Source: Desulfovibrio sp. X2 (GTDB lineage: Bacteria > Desulfobacterota > Desulfovibrionia > Desulfovibrionales > Desulfovibrionaceae). From it: a DNA stretch of 48,999 bases. The position numbers were made by a program, and so were the translations under genes. The notes under the pieces are model-generated. The model saw only the letters and a program-made list of their open reading frames with translations, was not told where the DNA came from and did not search any database. This document shows positions 1 to 9,219 of the stretch, one piece after another; position 1 is the stretch's first letter, and each line of letters opens with the position of its first letter. The stretch covers positions 1 through 48,999 of the forward strand of contig NZ_ATHV01000009.1 in the NCBI RefSeq assembly GCF_000422205.1, written 5' to 3'.

Positions 1-96
1 GGGCCGCGCTTCCTTTGTCTTCGCACCGCCTGCAGGGAGGTACGGTGCACCCGCGCCCAGGCCTGTCGCCCCCTGGCGACTTCTCCACCAACCAAG

Positions 97-118
97 AATG
101 ATCCATAAAACGATCATT
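97..118. promoter_or_regulatory. Putative HipB operator 1 (inverted repeat, 8-nt spacer)
   Basis: AATGATC, eight bases, then GATCATT: a perfect 7-bp inverted repeat in the AT-rich strip upstream of hipB. Escherichia coli HipB is known to bind inverted repeats with an 8-nt spacer, so the geometry fits an autoregulatory operator. A second repeat of the same design follows 31 bp downstream, centre to centre. Confidence 0.6.
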
Positions 119-128
119 ATATAGCCAA

Positions 129-148
129 ATGTTCTTTTTATGGAACAT
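129..148. promoter_or_regulatory. Putative HipB operator 2 (inverted repeat, 8-nt spacer)
   Basis: ATGTTC, eight bases, then GAACAT. It shares the half-site pattern ATG(A/T)TC and the 8-nt spacing with operator 1. The 31-bp centre-to-centre distance, about three helical turns, would place two bound dimers on the same DNA face. The likely promoter, around the TATATA at 118-123, lies between and over the two sites. Confidence 0.6.
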
Positions 149-232
149 CCATGGACACCATGGCTGGTTTCTGCCACCCTCTCCATGGGGCGGGCATGGC
201 TTGCCCGCCAATGGAACACGCAGGAGGGGCAG

Positions 233-571
233 ATGCCCAAGCCAACGACCAGGACATATTCGCGCTACGCCCGCGAGGCGGCGACGCTGCTCGGGCTGAT
301 GATCCACAACGCGCGCGTCGAGCGCGGACAGACGATCGCGGAGGTCGCCGAGCGGGCCGGTGTCACGCGCGGTCTCGTCGGCAGGATCGAGAAGGGTGAC
401 ATGGGCTGCTCCATCGGCCTCGTGTTCGAGGTCGCCGCGATCGTCGGCGTCCGCCTGTTCGATGCGGAGCCGGAGACCCTGACCAGGCATCTCGCGCTCG
501 CGCGCGACAGGCTGGCCCTGCTCCCCAAGGCCGTGCGCCACGGCGCGAAGGCGGTGAAAGATGACTTCTAG
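233..571 (+). CDS. hipB: HipB-like antitoxin, XRE-family DNA-binding protein
   Basis: Encodes 112 residues. A helix-turn-helix of the Cro/CI type spans about residues 20-75, with the usual QTIAEVAERAGVTRGLVGRIEKG pattern broken at its centre by the recognition helix. The protein should bind the two inverted repeats upstream and neutralise the downstream kinase toxin. I chose ATG 233 because AGGAGG sits at 222-227; the longer reading frame from 140 has no ribosome binding site and starts inside operator 2. The stop overlaps the hipA start by 11 nt, which indicates translational coupling. The C-terminal tail after residue 90 is short and basic. Confidence 0.85.
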   Translation: MPKPTTRTYSRYAREAATLLGLMIHNARVERGQTIAEVAERAGVTRGLVGRIEKGDMGCSIGLVFEVAAIVGVRLFDAEPETLTRHLALARDRLALLPKAVRHGAKAVKDDF

Positions 572-1853
572 CCCTGTCCGCGACGAGGCCTATGTCTGGA
601 TCTGGCTGCCCGGGGCGACCGCACCCGTGGTCGCGGGGCGCGTATTCCGCGACAGCCACGATGGCGGCGGGCTGGCCTTCAACTACGGCCGCAGCTACCT
701 GGAGAGGCCGGATGCAATCCCCATCTACGAGCCCGAGCTGCCGCTCGAGCGCGGCGCCATTCTGCCGGGAGCGGGCCTGACCATGGCCGGATGCCTGCGC
801 GACGCGTCGCCCGATGCCTGGGGACGGCGCGTGATCATCAACCGCATCCTGGGTCTGAAGGGGCGGGACGCGGATACCGGGACGCTGGACGAGCTGACGT
901 ACCTGCTCGAATCCGGTTCGGACCGCATCGGGGCGCTGGATTTCCAGGCTTCGCCCACCGACTACCTCCCCCGCGCGGCGCAGTCGGCAACCCTGGAGGA
1001 GCTGCTCACGGCGGCGGAAAAGGTCGATGCCGGGCTGCCGCTGACCCCGGACCTGGACCAGGCCCTTTTCCACGGCAGCTCCATCGGCGGCGCGCGGCCC
1101 AAGGGCATGCTCGAGGACGGAGAGCGGAAGCTGATCGCCAAGTTCTCCTCGGCGAACGACACTTACAACGTGGTGAAGGCGGAATACGTCGCCATGCGCC
1201 TCGCAGCGCTGGTCGGGCTCACGGCCGCGCCTGTCGGGCTGGTGCGGGCCGCGGGCAAGGATGTGCTGCTGATCGAGCGTTTCGACCGCGAGAAGACGGA
1301 TGACGGGTGGCGGCGCAAGGCCATGGTCTCCGCCCTCACGCTCTTCGGCCTGGACGAGATGATGGCGCGCTACGCGAGCTATGCCGACCTGGCGGAAATC
1401 ATTCGGCAGCGTTTCCAGTCGCCCAGGGACACCCTGCGCGAAATGTTTGGCCGCTTGGTCTTCAACGTGCTCTGCGGCAACACGGACGACCATGCCCGCA
1501 ACCACGCCGCATTCTGGGACGGCAGGGCCCTGTCCCTCACCCCGGCCTACGACATCTGCCCCCAGAACCGAACGGGCAACGAGGCGAGTCAGGCCATGGA
1601 GATCGCGAACGGCAAGCGGCTGAGCACCCTGGCGACCTGTCTGGAGGCGGCGGCCGACTTCCTGCTCGAGACGAGCGCCGCGATGGCGCTCATCGCGCAG
1701 CAGATCAAGACGATTCGCAGCAGCTGGGACGCGGTGTGCGACGACGCGGCGCTCAGCCCGGTCGGCCGGGATCTGCTGGGCCGGCGCATCTTCCTCAACC
1801 CGTTCATCTTCGAGGGCGCTCCGGACAGCTTGCGCGGCGCCACCGCTGGATAA
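561..1853 (+). CDS. hipA: HipA-family serine/threonine kinase toxin
   Basis: Encodes 430 residues, the normal full length. The N-terminal HipA_N region spans about 10-110 and the kinase core about 165-400. Visible active-site elements are the glycine-rich loop GSSIGGARPK (about 172-181), the catalytic block CGNTDDHARN with Asp309, and the metal-binding LTPAYDI with Asp331. Serines 173/174 occupy the loop where E. coli HipA autophosphorylates. In known systems HipA phosphorylates glutamyl-tRNA synthetase and halts translation; the target here is unknown. All key residues are intact, so the toxin is probably active. It is coupled to hipB by an 11-nt overlap. The gene is not split into HipS/HipT parts. 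Confidence 0.9.
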   Translation: MTSSPVRDEAYVWIWLPGATAPVVAGRVFRDSHDGGGLAFNYGRSYLERPDAIPIYEPELPLERGAILPGAGLTMAGCLRDASPDAWGRRVIINRILGLKGRDADTGTLDELTYLLESGSDRIGALDFQASPTDYLPRAAQSATLEELLTAAEKVDAGLPLTPDLDQALFHGSSIGGARPKGMLEDGERKLIAKFSSANDTYNVVKAEYVAMRLAALVGLTAAPVGLVRAAGKDVLLIERFDREKTDDGWRRKAMVSALTLFGLDEMMARYASYADLAEIIRQRFQSPRDTLREMFGRLVFNVLCGNTDDHARNHAAFWDGRALSLTPAYDICPQNRTGNEASQAMEIANGKRLSTLATCLEAAADFLLETSAAMALIAQQIKTIRSSWDAVCDDAALSPVGRDLLGRRIFLNPFIFEGAPDSLRGATAG

Positions 1854-1908
1854 GCACGGGCCCGGCGCGAGCCGAGGGGGGGGGCGGGCTGCGCCCGCGT
1901 CTTCCTAG

Positions 1909-1955
1909 AGAGGGGGCATTCCGTGCCATAGCCCCCTCTGCCGCCTTCGGCGGCA
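1909..1955. repeat. Paired hairpins downstream of hipA, related to the valS-region repeat
   Basis: AGAGGGGGC (1909-1917) pairs with GCCCCCTCT (1931-1939), followed at once by TGCCGCC/GGCGGCA around TTC (1939-1955). Read on the minus strand, this gives a GCCGCC...GGCGGCAGAGGGGGC order that resembles the ATGCCTCCGGCGG-CCAGAGGGGGGC module near 48.93 kb. There is no T-run, so a terminator role for hipBA is only possible. The rest of 1854-2106 holds the palindromes listed separately. Confidence 0.4.
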
Positions 1956-2039
1956 TTCACCCCATTGGCGAGTGCTCGTCACTTCGCTGCGCTGCGTTCC
2001 GAGCACGGCGGGGTAGAAAGATTCAGAACAGCTTAATTG

Positions 2040-2104
2040 AACCAATTGGTTGGATAGGATAAACTAACTAGTTAGTTTACTACCTCAACCTAACTAGTTT
2101 GTTT
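2040..2104. repeat. Cluster of AT-rich palindromes beyond the integrase gene
   Basis: Three elements lie in 65 bp: the perfect 12-bp palindrome AACCAATTGGTT (2040-2051), the perfect 18-bp palindrome AAACTAACTAGTTAGTTT (2061-2078), and a degenerate copy of the latter at 2087-2104 that keeps CTAACTAGTT. The two related elements start 26 bp apart. The strip is far more AT-rich than its surroundings and ends at the integrase stop codon. It could be an operator, a recombination-protein binding site or a terminator for either flanking gene; nothing decides between these. Confidence 0.6.
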
Positions 2105-2106
2105 AA

Positions 2107-3942
2107 CTACTCCCTGTTCTCCCTGGCCTTCTTCCCCTTCTTGCCCTCCTTGGCTTCTTTGGTCGTGACCCCGGTCCCGTACTTGGAGCCCTTGAGGTGC
2201 GAGAGGTCCAGGCCGTAGTCGATCTTCTCGACGACGTCCCGGAGCAGCACGGCCGGGGGATAGGTCTTGGCGTAGACGCGGTCGGCGGTGCTCTCCTTGG
2301 CGTGGCCCGTGACTTCGGAATAGTCTTCCCTAGGGATGCGCTGCTGCTTGAAGAGGTTGATGACCGTGTGCCGGAAGGCGTGCAGGTCGAACTTGTCCGA
2401 GGTCAGGCCGACGCTCTTGCGGAAGCGGCCGAACCACTTGCTGGCGTCGTGGCTGTAGCGCTCGCGAATCTTCTTCAGCTCGGGAAACAGGCGCTCGTTC
2501 CCGGCGGCAGCCACGGACGCGCGGTAGTCGAGGAAGCCGAGATCCCGCAGCACCGGGTGGATGGGCACGAGCCGGATGGAGCTGCCGTTCTTGACGTGCT
2601 TGTCCCTGTTCCCGGCGGCGTCAGGGTTCTCGTTGATGTCCAGGACCCAGACCCCGTCCGCTTCCCGCACGTCGGCGACGTAGAGCTGGCAGAGCTCCTC
2701 GAGCCGCGCCCCGGTGAAGGCGCAGAGCAGCGGGATCCAGAACATGTAGGCGTGCTTGAAGCTGTCGCCCGTGTAGCCCTTGGCGCCGAAAAGAAGCGCC
2801 AGCCCTTCCGGCGTGTACACATCCCTGGCGGAATCCGGCCGCGCGTGCTTCTGCTTGACCTTCATCCCCTTGGCGTAGTTCTCGGTCATGTGGCCGTGCG
2901 TCTTGCACCACTCGCAGAAGCTCGCGACGTTGGTCATGATGTTGTTGAAGGTCGTCTTCGAGATGCGCGCGGCCGGCTCCATCGCCAGGATCTCGGCCAC
3001 GCTCTTGTCACGGTATGCCTTGGCCTTCTTCCGGTTGGGCGGCAGCCTGAGCAGCGTGCTCTTGAAGGTGCGCATGGCTTCGTAGTCGATGCTGCCCACG
3101 GGCACGTCGCCCAGGATGTCGACCAGGTTGGACAGGGTGGACTGGATGTCGAAGCGGGAGCGCTCGGTCCAGGCCCCGGCCGCGACCTGCAGGTCGCCGT
3201 ATTCGGCGATGACCGTCGAGAGCGGCGGCGTGGGCTTGGGCGCGGGCGTCGCGGGCAGGACGGGAGACGCGGGCGCGGGCCCGAAATCCACCCCGAAGGC
3301 AGTGAGGGACTCGTCGGGCTTGGGCGGGTAGACGGTCTTCTCGTAGTTGAAGTCGCCCTGGCTGCGGTGCATGCAGATCGTGTAGTAGTCGATGAAGTGC
3401 TTGGCGATCTCATGCGCGAGCATCCGCCGCTTGGCCGGATCCTCCGGGAAGTCGACCCCGACGTCCTCCTCGCAGAAGACCCTGGCCACGCCTTCGAGCC
3501 GATCGTAGTCCCGCTTGGCCAGAATCCATTTGAAATACGCGATGCGCTTCTCGGTGTCCCCGGGCAGGTAGTCCAGCTCCCTGGGATAGTCCGGCACGTG
3601 GTCCGCGAAGCGCTGCATCTCGTTCTGCTCGAGCGCTTCCCGGAAGATGATGTCGACGAACTTCCTGACGTCCTCCAGATCCTCGTTCACCAAGCGCCCC
3701 TCCCTGGTCATGCGTGCGAGCATGCGAAAGATGTCGTGCGCGGCAAGGGCGAGTCGCTTGGCCCGAAGCCGCGCCTCTCCAGCATAGCCCGTGCCCAGGC
3801 TGCGCCGCAACTCGCTGCAGCCGAGCAATCCGCGGTGCTCGCGCGGCACGGCGCAGCGAAAGTAGTAGGTGTTTCCCTTGAGCAGGAGATGGCTGGTGCC
3901 CCGTGCGGAAGTGCTCGCGGCTCTGGACGTGGTTCTGGACAT
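2107..3942 (-). CDS. Tyrosine recombinase / integrase
   Basis: Encodes about 611 residues from the ATG at 3942. The C-terminal catalytic domain carries the full set of active-site residues: Arg413 in TGARLEEL, the lysine of HVKNGSS, His521 and Arg524 in HAFRHT, His547 in VTGHAKE, and the probable nucleophile Tyr557 (Tyr561 is the alternative). The N-terminal region (LLKGNTYYFRCAVPREHR) looks like the short arm-binding domain seen in phage-like integrases of this size. The open frame continues upstream into tRNA-Leu, but those residues are a reading of tRNA sequence. The exact start is uncertain because no strong ribosome binding site is seen. It probably mediates integration at tRNA-Leu. Confidence 0.85.
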   Translation of the reverse strand: MSRTTSRAASTSARGTSHLLLKGNTYYFRCAVPREHRGLLGCSELRRSLGTGYAGEARLRAKRLALAAHDIFRMLARMTREGRLVNEDLEDVRKFVDIIFREALEQNEMQRFADHVPDYPRELDYLPGDTEKRIAYFKWILAKRDYDRLEGVARVFCEEDVGVDFPEDPAKRRMLAHEIAKHFIDYYTICMHRSQGDFNYEKTVYPPKPDESLTAFGVDFGPAPASPVLPATPAPKPTPPLSTVIAEYGDLQVAAGAWTERSRFDIQSTLSNLVDILGDVPVGSIDYEAMRTFKSTLLRLPPNRKKAKAYRDKSVAEILAMEPAARISKTTFNNIMTNVASFCEWCKTHGHMTENYAKGMKVKQKHARPDSARDVYTPEGLALLFGAKGYTGDSFKHAYMFWIPLLCAFTGARLEELCQLYVADVREADGVWVLDINENPDAAGNRDKHVKNGSSIRLVPIHPVLRDLGFLDYRASVAAAGNERLFPELKKIRERYSHDASKWFGRFRKSVGLTSDKFDLHAFRHTVINLFKQQRIPREDYSEVTGHAKESTADRVYAKTYPPAVLLRDVVEKIDYGLDLSHLKGSKYGTGVTTKEAKEGKKGKKARENRE

Positions 3943-4054
3943 GGCGCTGGCCCCAAAGGGTTCGAAGGGTTTTTTGACCCAGTCGTTGACCCCATGTTTG
4001 ACCCTGTCCGCGCGCCGCCGCTTGTCCGGAACCCTTGCCCGCCGTGGGGATGGC

Positions 4055-4095
4055 GGAAAAAGAAAAAGGGTTCCAGCAGTTAGCTGGAACCCTTT
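4055..4095 (-). terminator. Rho-independent terminator of tRNA-Leu
   Basis: On the minus strand AAAGGGTTCCAGC (4095-4083) and GCTGGAACCCTTT (4077-4065) form a perfect 13-bp stem around a 5-nt loop, followed by a T-rich tail (CTTTTTCTTTTTCC) ending near 4055. It lies 8 nt beyond the tRNA CCA end, so transcription of the tRNA should stop before the integrase gene. Confidence 0.85.
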
Positions 4096-4102
4096 GACTT
4101 TC

Positions 4103-4189
4103 TGGTGCCGAAGGGGAGACTCGAACTCCCACGGCCTTGCGACCACTAGACCCTGAACCTAGCGTGTCTACCAATTCCACCACTTCGGC
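4103..4189 (-). tRNA. tRNA-Leu, anticodon CAG
   Basis: An 87-nt gene that includes an encoded CCA end. The acceptor stem GCCGAAG pairs with CTTCGGC; the T arm GGGAGTTCGAGTCTCCC is typical, the D arm reads GGTAGACACGCTA, and the anticodon loop TTCAGGG gives CAG, which reads CUG codons. The long variable arm GTGGTCGCAAGGCCGTG is as expected for leucine tRNA. Its 3' end is the probable attachment site of the neighbouring recombinase. Confidence 0.95.
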
Positions 4190-4201
4190 TTGGGGAAGCG
4201 C

Positions 4202-4231
4202 TTTCTAGCCGATTATTTCGCCGGCGGTCAA
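4202..4231 (-). promoter_or_regulatory. Sigma-70 type promoter of tRNA-Leu
   Basis: On the minus strand TTGACC (4231-4226) is followed after 18 nt by TAGAAA (4207-4202). Transcription would start near 4195, only a few bases before the mature tRNA 5' end at 4189. Confidence 0.55.
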
Positions 4232-4338
4232 GAGGTTTTTCGCAAAATAATTTCATACCGGAGCAAGTTCCCTTGCGCTCGCCTTTTCTTTGCGGTAGCC
4301 AAGCCCTGCCGCTGCCGCGGCCGGGACAGCAAAAAACC

Positions 4339-5289
4339 ATGATCGTCGCCACGGATATCGCCGAGCTCGAGGGCACTCTTTCCGCCTCCTGCGTGACCAT
4401 CGGAAACTTCGACGGGGTCCACAAGGGGCACCAGGAGCTCATCCAGCGCGTGGTGCAGCACGGCCAGAAGCACGCCATGCTCTCCGTGGTCGTGACCTTC
4501 GAGCCGCACCCCCTGCGCGTGCTCACCGGCAAGAAGACCCCGCCCTTCATCACCCTGCTCGAACAGAAGCTCGATCTCATCTCCGAGCTCGGCGTGGAAT
4601 GCTGCCTGGTGCTGCCCTTCTCCCGGGCCCTGGCCGAGCTGCCGCCCGAGGAGTTCGTGCGCCGCTACCTGGTGCAGGGGCTGTGCATGCGCCACCTCTA
4701 CATCGGCTACGACTACGCCTTCGGCAAGGGGCGCGCGGGCAACTACGACCTGCTGCGGCGCATGGGCGAGGACTGCGGCTTCGGCGTGGAACGGCTCGAC
4801 CCCGTGATCATCGGCAGCGCCGTGGTCAGCTCCACGCGCATCCGCGACCTGGTCCAGGCCGGGGACGTCTGGGACGTGCCGCCGCTGCTCGGCCGCTTCT
4901 TCCAGTTCGCAGGCGAGGTGATCCACGGCGCGGGCCGCGGCTCCCGCCTGCTCGGCTTCCCCACGGCCAACCTGCGGCCCATAGACGAGCTGCTGCCCAA
5001 GCGCGGCATCTACGCGGTCTGGGCCGAGATCCTGGGCAGCGACGAGGCGCCTTTCGCCGCCGTGGCCAACGTGGGGCACAACCCCACCTTCGGCGAGCAT
5101 CCCCTGAGCGTGGAGGTCCACATCATGGACCTCGACCGCGACCTCTACGGCTCCGCCCTGCGCATCCACTTCGTGCAGCGGCTGCGCGACGAGATGAAAT
5201 TCGACGGTCCCGGCCCCCTGGTCGCCCGTATAAAGGAGGATATCCGCCTGGCACGGCAGATCCTGGCCGCACCAGGCGCGGAGCTCTAG
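4339..5289 (+). CDS. ribF: Bifunctional riboflavin kinase / FMN adenylyltransferase
   Basis: Encodes 316 residues and converts riboflavin to FMN and FMN to FAD in the cytoplasm. The N-terminal nucleotidyltransferase domain (about 1-170) has TIGNFDGVHKGH at 20-31, the HxGH-type ATP site, and a STRIRDLVQAGDV segment near 170. The C-terminal riboflavin kinase domain has GRGSRLLGFPTANL at about 202-215. Length is normal for the fused enzyme. ATG 4339 is chosen because it begins the conserved fold; an upstream in-frame ATG at 4273 would add 22 atypical residues. The ribosome binding site is weak. The ClC gene follows after 13 nt, so the two are probably cotranscribed. Confidence 0.95.
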   Translation: MIVATDIAELEGTLSASCVTIGNFDGVHKGHQELIQRVVQHGQKHAMLSVVVTFEPHPLRVLTGKKTPPFITLLEQKLDLISELGVECCLVLPFSRALAELPPEEFVRRYLVQGLCMRHLYIGYDYAFGKGRAGNYDLLRRMGEDCGFGVERLDPVIIGSAVVSSTRIRDLVQAGDVWDVPPLLGRFFQFAGEVIHGAGRGSRLLGFPTANLRPIDELLPKRGIYAVWAEILGSDEAPFAAVANVGHNPTFGEHPLSVEVHIMDLDRDLYGSALRIHFVQRLRDEMKFDGPGPLVARIKEDIRLARQILAAPGAEL

Positions 5290-5302
5290 GCTCCAGCACA
5301 CC

Positions 5303-7120
5303 ATGGCAGCACTCTACTCCGTCACAAGCTTGCGCAAGTTCATGCGCCTGTACCGCAGCCTTCCCGCCGTGCGCTGGCTCGCGCTCGGCGTCGTCGTGGG
5401 CTTCTTCGCAGGCCTGGCCGCGGCCGCCTTTTACCTCGGCGTCGAATACCTGAGCCACCTCTTCCTGACCACCTGGGCCGGATTCCACCTGCCCGCTCCG
5501 GCCGGGGAAGGCCTCTTCGACTCCGACATCGCGACCACGGTGGAGCGCCACTGGCTCGTGCCCTGCATGCTCACGGGCGTCGGCCTGCTCACGGGCTTCC
5601 TCATCCAGCGCTTCATCCCGGACTCGATCAATTCCGGCACGGACGGCACGGACTCCATGATCAAGTCCTTCCACCGCGAGCTCGGCGTGATCAAGCCCAT
5701 CGTGCCGCTGATCAAGGGGCTGATGGCCATCCTGACCATCGCCTGCGGCGGCTCGGCAGGCCAGGAAGGCCCGATCTCGCAGGTGGGCGCCGGTCTCGGC
5801 TCGTGGATCTCGGACAAGCTCGGCCTGACCACGCGCGAGCGGCGCATCCTGCTGCTGGCGGGCGCGGCCGGAGGCCTGGGCGCCATCTTCCGCGCCCCCC
5901 TGGGCGGCGCGCTCACGGCCATCGAAGTCATCTACCGCGAGGACTTCGAGGCCGAGGCCATCCTGCCCGCGGTCATCTCGAGCGTGGTGGCCTACTCGGT
6001 CTTCGCCATATTCTTCGGCACGACCCCGATCCTCTCCGTGCCCCCCTTCCATTTCCACAGCATCACGGAGCTCTTCTTCTCCGCCCTGCTGGCCGTGGCC
6101 TGCGCCGGGGCGGGCTGGCTCTACGTGCGGGCCTTCTACGCCATCAAGTACTCCTTCTTCGCCCGCATCCGCGCCAAGATCGGCATCACCTGGACCTGCG
6201 CCCTGGGCGGCCTGCTCATGGGCATCTTCGGCATGCTCTTCCCCCAGGTGCTGGCCGGCGGCTACGGCTGGCTGCAGCAGGCCATCTCGGGCAACCTGCC
6301 GCTGCTGCTCATGCTGGCCATCATCTTCGGCAAGATCCTGGCCACCTCGCTGACCATCGGCTCGGGGCTCTCGGGCGGCATGTTCGCTCCCGCGCTCTTC
6401 GTGGGCGGCATGACCGGCGGCCTGGTCGGCCACCTCTCCAAGGCCTTCTTCCCCAACGCCGTGCAGAACCCCGGCGCCTTCGTGCTCGTGGGCATGGCGG
6501 CCTTCTTCTCGGGCATCGCCAACGCGCCCATCGGCCCCATCGTCATGGTCTGCGAGATCACCCAGGGCTACGGGCTGCTCGCTCCCCTGCTGCTGGCCTC
6601 CATGGTCACCCTGGTCATCGGCCGCAAGGTGAGCCTGTACGAGAACCAGGTGGAGAACAAGTTCGAGTCACCGGCGCACACGGGCGACGCCACCATCAAC
6701 GTCCTCGAGCGGCTGCAGGTGAAGGAGTTCCTGCGCCGCGGCCGGACCACGGTGCTGGACGAGCGCATGACGCTGAAGACCCTGACCCAGGTCATCAGCG
6801 ACACCAACGAACTGAACTTCCCGGTGCGCGGCGAGGACGACGTCATCACCGGCGTGCTGCCGCTGCAGGACGTGCGCCGCGTGCTCTACGAGGACGCCCT
6901 CTTCGAGCTGGTCGTGGTGCGCGACCTGATGCGCAAGCCCGCGACGCTCCTGCCCAACGACGACCTCTACACGGCGCTGCTCAAGTTCGTGGACACGGAC
7001 TACAGCCAGATCCCGGTGATCAACCCCGAGGACCACACCGAGGTGCTCGGGCTCCTGAACAGGGCGGACGTCTTCCAGGCATACTCGCACGCCATCCGCA
7101 CCCTGAAGGAAGAACACTAG
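5303..7120 (+). CDS. ClC-family chloride channel/antiporter with CBS domain pair
   Basis: Encodes 605 residues. About ten hydrophobic segments fill residues 25-440. Selectivity-filter motifs are GTDG in place of GSGIP, SAGQEGPISQVG with the gating glutamate at 155, and GSGLSGGMFAPALFVGG. The C-terminal part (about 470-600) holds two CBS repeats, which bind adenine nucleotides in related proteins. The external gating Glu is present, so an H+/Cl- exchanger is possible as well as a channel. The gene follows ribF by 13 nt without a recognisable Shine-Dalgarno sequence, suggesting coupling. A strong terminator follows. Confidence 0.9.
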   Translation: MAALYSVTSLRKFMRLYRSLPAVRWLALGVVVGFFAGLAAAAFYLGVEYLSHLFLTTWAGFHLPAPAGEGLFDSDIATTVERHWLVPCMLTGVGLLTGFLIQRFIPDSINSGTDGTDSMIKSFHRELGVIKPIVPLIKGLMAILTIACGGSAGQEGPISQVGAGLGSWISDKLGLTTRERRILLLAGAAGGLGAIFRAPLGGALTAIEVIYREDFEAEAILPAVISSVVAYSVFAIFFGTTPILSVPPFHFHSITELFFSALLAVACAGAGWLYVRAFYAIKYSFFARIRAKIGITWTCALGGLLMGIFGMLFPQVLAGGYGWLQQAISGNLPLLLMLAIIFGKILATSLTIGSGLSGGMFAPALFVGGMTGGLVGHLSKAFFPNAVQNPGAFVLVGMAAFFSGIANAPIGPIVMVCEITQGYGLLAPLLLASMVTLVIGRKVSLYENQVENKFESPAHTGDATINVLERLQVKEFLRRGRTTVLDERMTLKTLTQVISDTNELNFPVRGEDDVITGVLPLQDVRRVLYEDALFELVVVRDLMRKPATLLPNDDLYTALLKFVDTDYSQIPVINPEDHTEVLGLLNRADVFQAYSHAIRTLKEEH

Positions 7121-7151
7121 CCCGGAGCGCGGGCCAAAAGGCCTTCACCGC

Positions 7152-7194
7152 GACGGGCCGGACTCCGCAAGGGGTCCGGCCCGTCCGTTTTTTT
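7152..7194 (+). terminator. Rho-independent terminator of the ribF-ClC operon
   Basis: GACGGGCCGGAC (7152-7163) and GTCCGGCCCGTC (7174-7185) form a perfect 12-bp stem with a 10-nt loop, followed by a run of seven T (7188-7194). Confidence 0.9.
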
Positions 7195-7248
7195 CCCGTC
7201 CCGGGCGCGAGGCGACGGCCTACCCCGCGATGCGGGCCGCTTTATGCT

Positions 7249-7303
7249 TATTTTGTCAAATATACCCTGTAGCGGCAGACGCGAAATATACTATTTTGCA
7301 AAT
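7249..7303. promoter_or_regulatory. Pair of similar TATTTTG-CAAAT sites upstream of the sigma-54 promoter
   Basis: TATTTTGTCAAAT (7249-7261) and TATTTTGCAAAT (7292-7303) are near-identical, each with partial dyad symmetry, 43 nt apart (about four helical turns). They lie 130-185 bp upstream of the sigma-54 promoter, a normal distance for enhancer sites of AAA+ activators. They do not match the classical NifA site TGT-N10-ACA. Function is inferred from position alone. Confidence 0.3.
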
Positions 7304-7432
7304 TGGTAAAGCTTTCGGAAAGGTAACATTTTCATTTTCCTGTTCCATCCCGCCTCGATGACAAAGAATAAATCCTTATATCACAGATAATTATTCTATA
7401 GCCTGGGGGATCGCCCCGTTCCGCGCCCGGCA

Positions 7433-7448
7433 AGGCACGCTCCTTGCT
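7433..7448 (+). promoter_or_regulatory. Sigma-54 promoter of the NifA-type activator gene
   Basis: AGGCACGCTCCTTGCT matches the sigma-54 consensus TGGCACG-N4-TTGC at 14 of 15 positions, with GG (7434-7435) and GC (7446-7447) separated by exactly 10 nt. Transcription would start near 7459, leaving a leader of about 13 nt that just includes the GGAG ribosome binding site at 7462-7465. Confidence 0.8.
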
Positions 7449-7471
7449 TTGCCTCGGAATTGGAGAATTTC

Positions 7472-9016
<1,545 letters not shown>

Positions 9017-9219
9017 CCGCGCGCTGTTCCATAGCCTTCTTCTATAGTTTTCAGGACTTCAATCCTATCTTTCTATTTCGGATTTCCCGCACGCCTGGGT
9101 ATCGTGCGCAAATTAGACACTTTCCAGGCAAAAACCGCCAGGAACGGCAGCGTGCTGCCGTGGGCGGTCCGTCCGCGCGCGGCCGGGTCCCTCCCGGTCA
9201 GCCGCACAAGGAGACAACC

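Larger units (their letters stand above)
1..4102. mobile_element. Visible part of a probable tRNA-Leu-linked genomic island
   Basis: A tyrosine recombinase lies just beyond the 3' end of tRNA-Leu, in the same orientation, and a toxin-antitoxin pair and AT-rich palindromes lie further out. This is the classic layout of an integrative element inserted at a tRNA 3' end. I looked for a second copy of the tRNA 3' end between 1 and 4100 and saw none, so the distal attachment site would lie left of the window. The boundary at the tRNA is inferred. GC content of the genes is not clearly different from the chromosome. Confidence 0.45.

Noticed and set aside
3943-4146. N-terminal extension of the integrase reading frame into the tRNA gene
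   Set aside because: The residues are a translation of tRNA-Leu and its terminator; the terminator and lack of a ribosome binding site argue against it.
7255-7400. NifA upstream activating sequence TGT-N10-ACA before the activator gene
   Set aside because: No segment in the region has the exact spacing.
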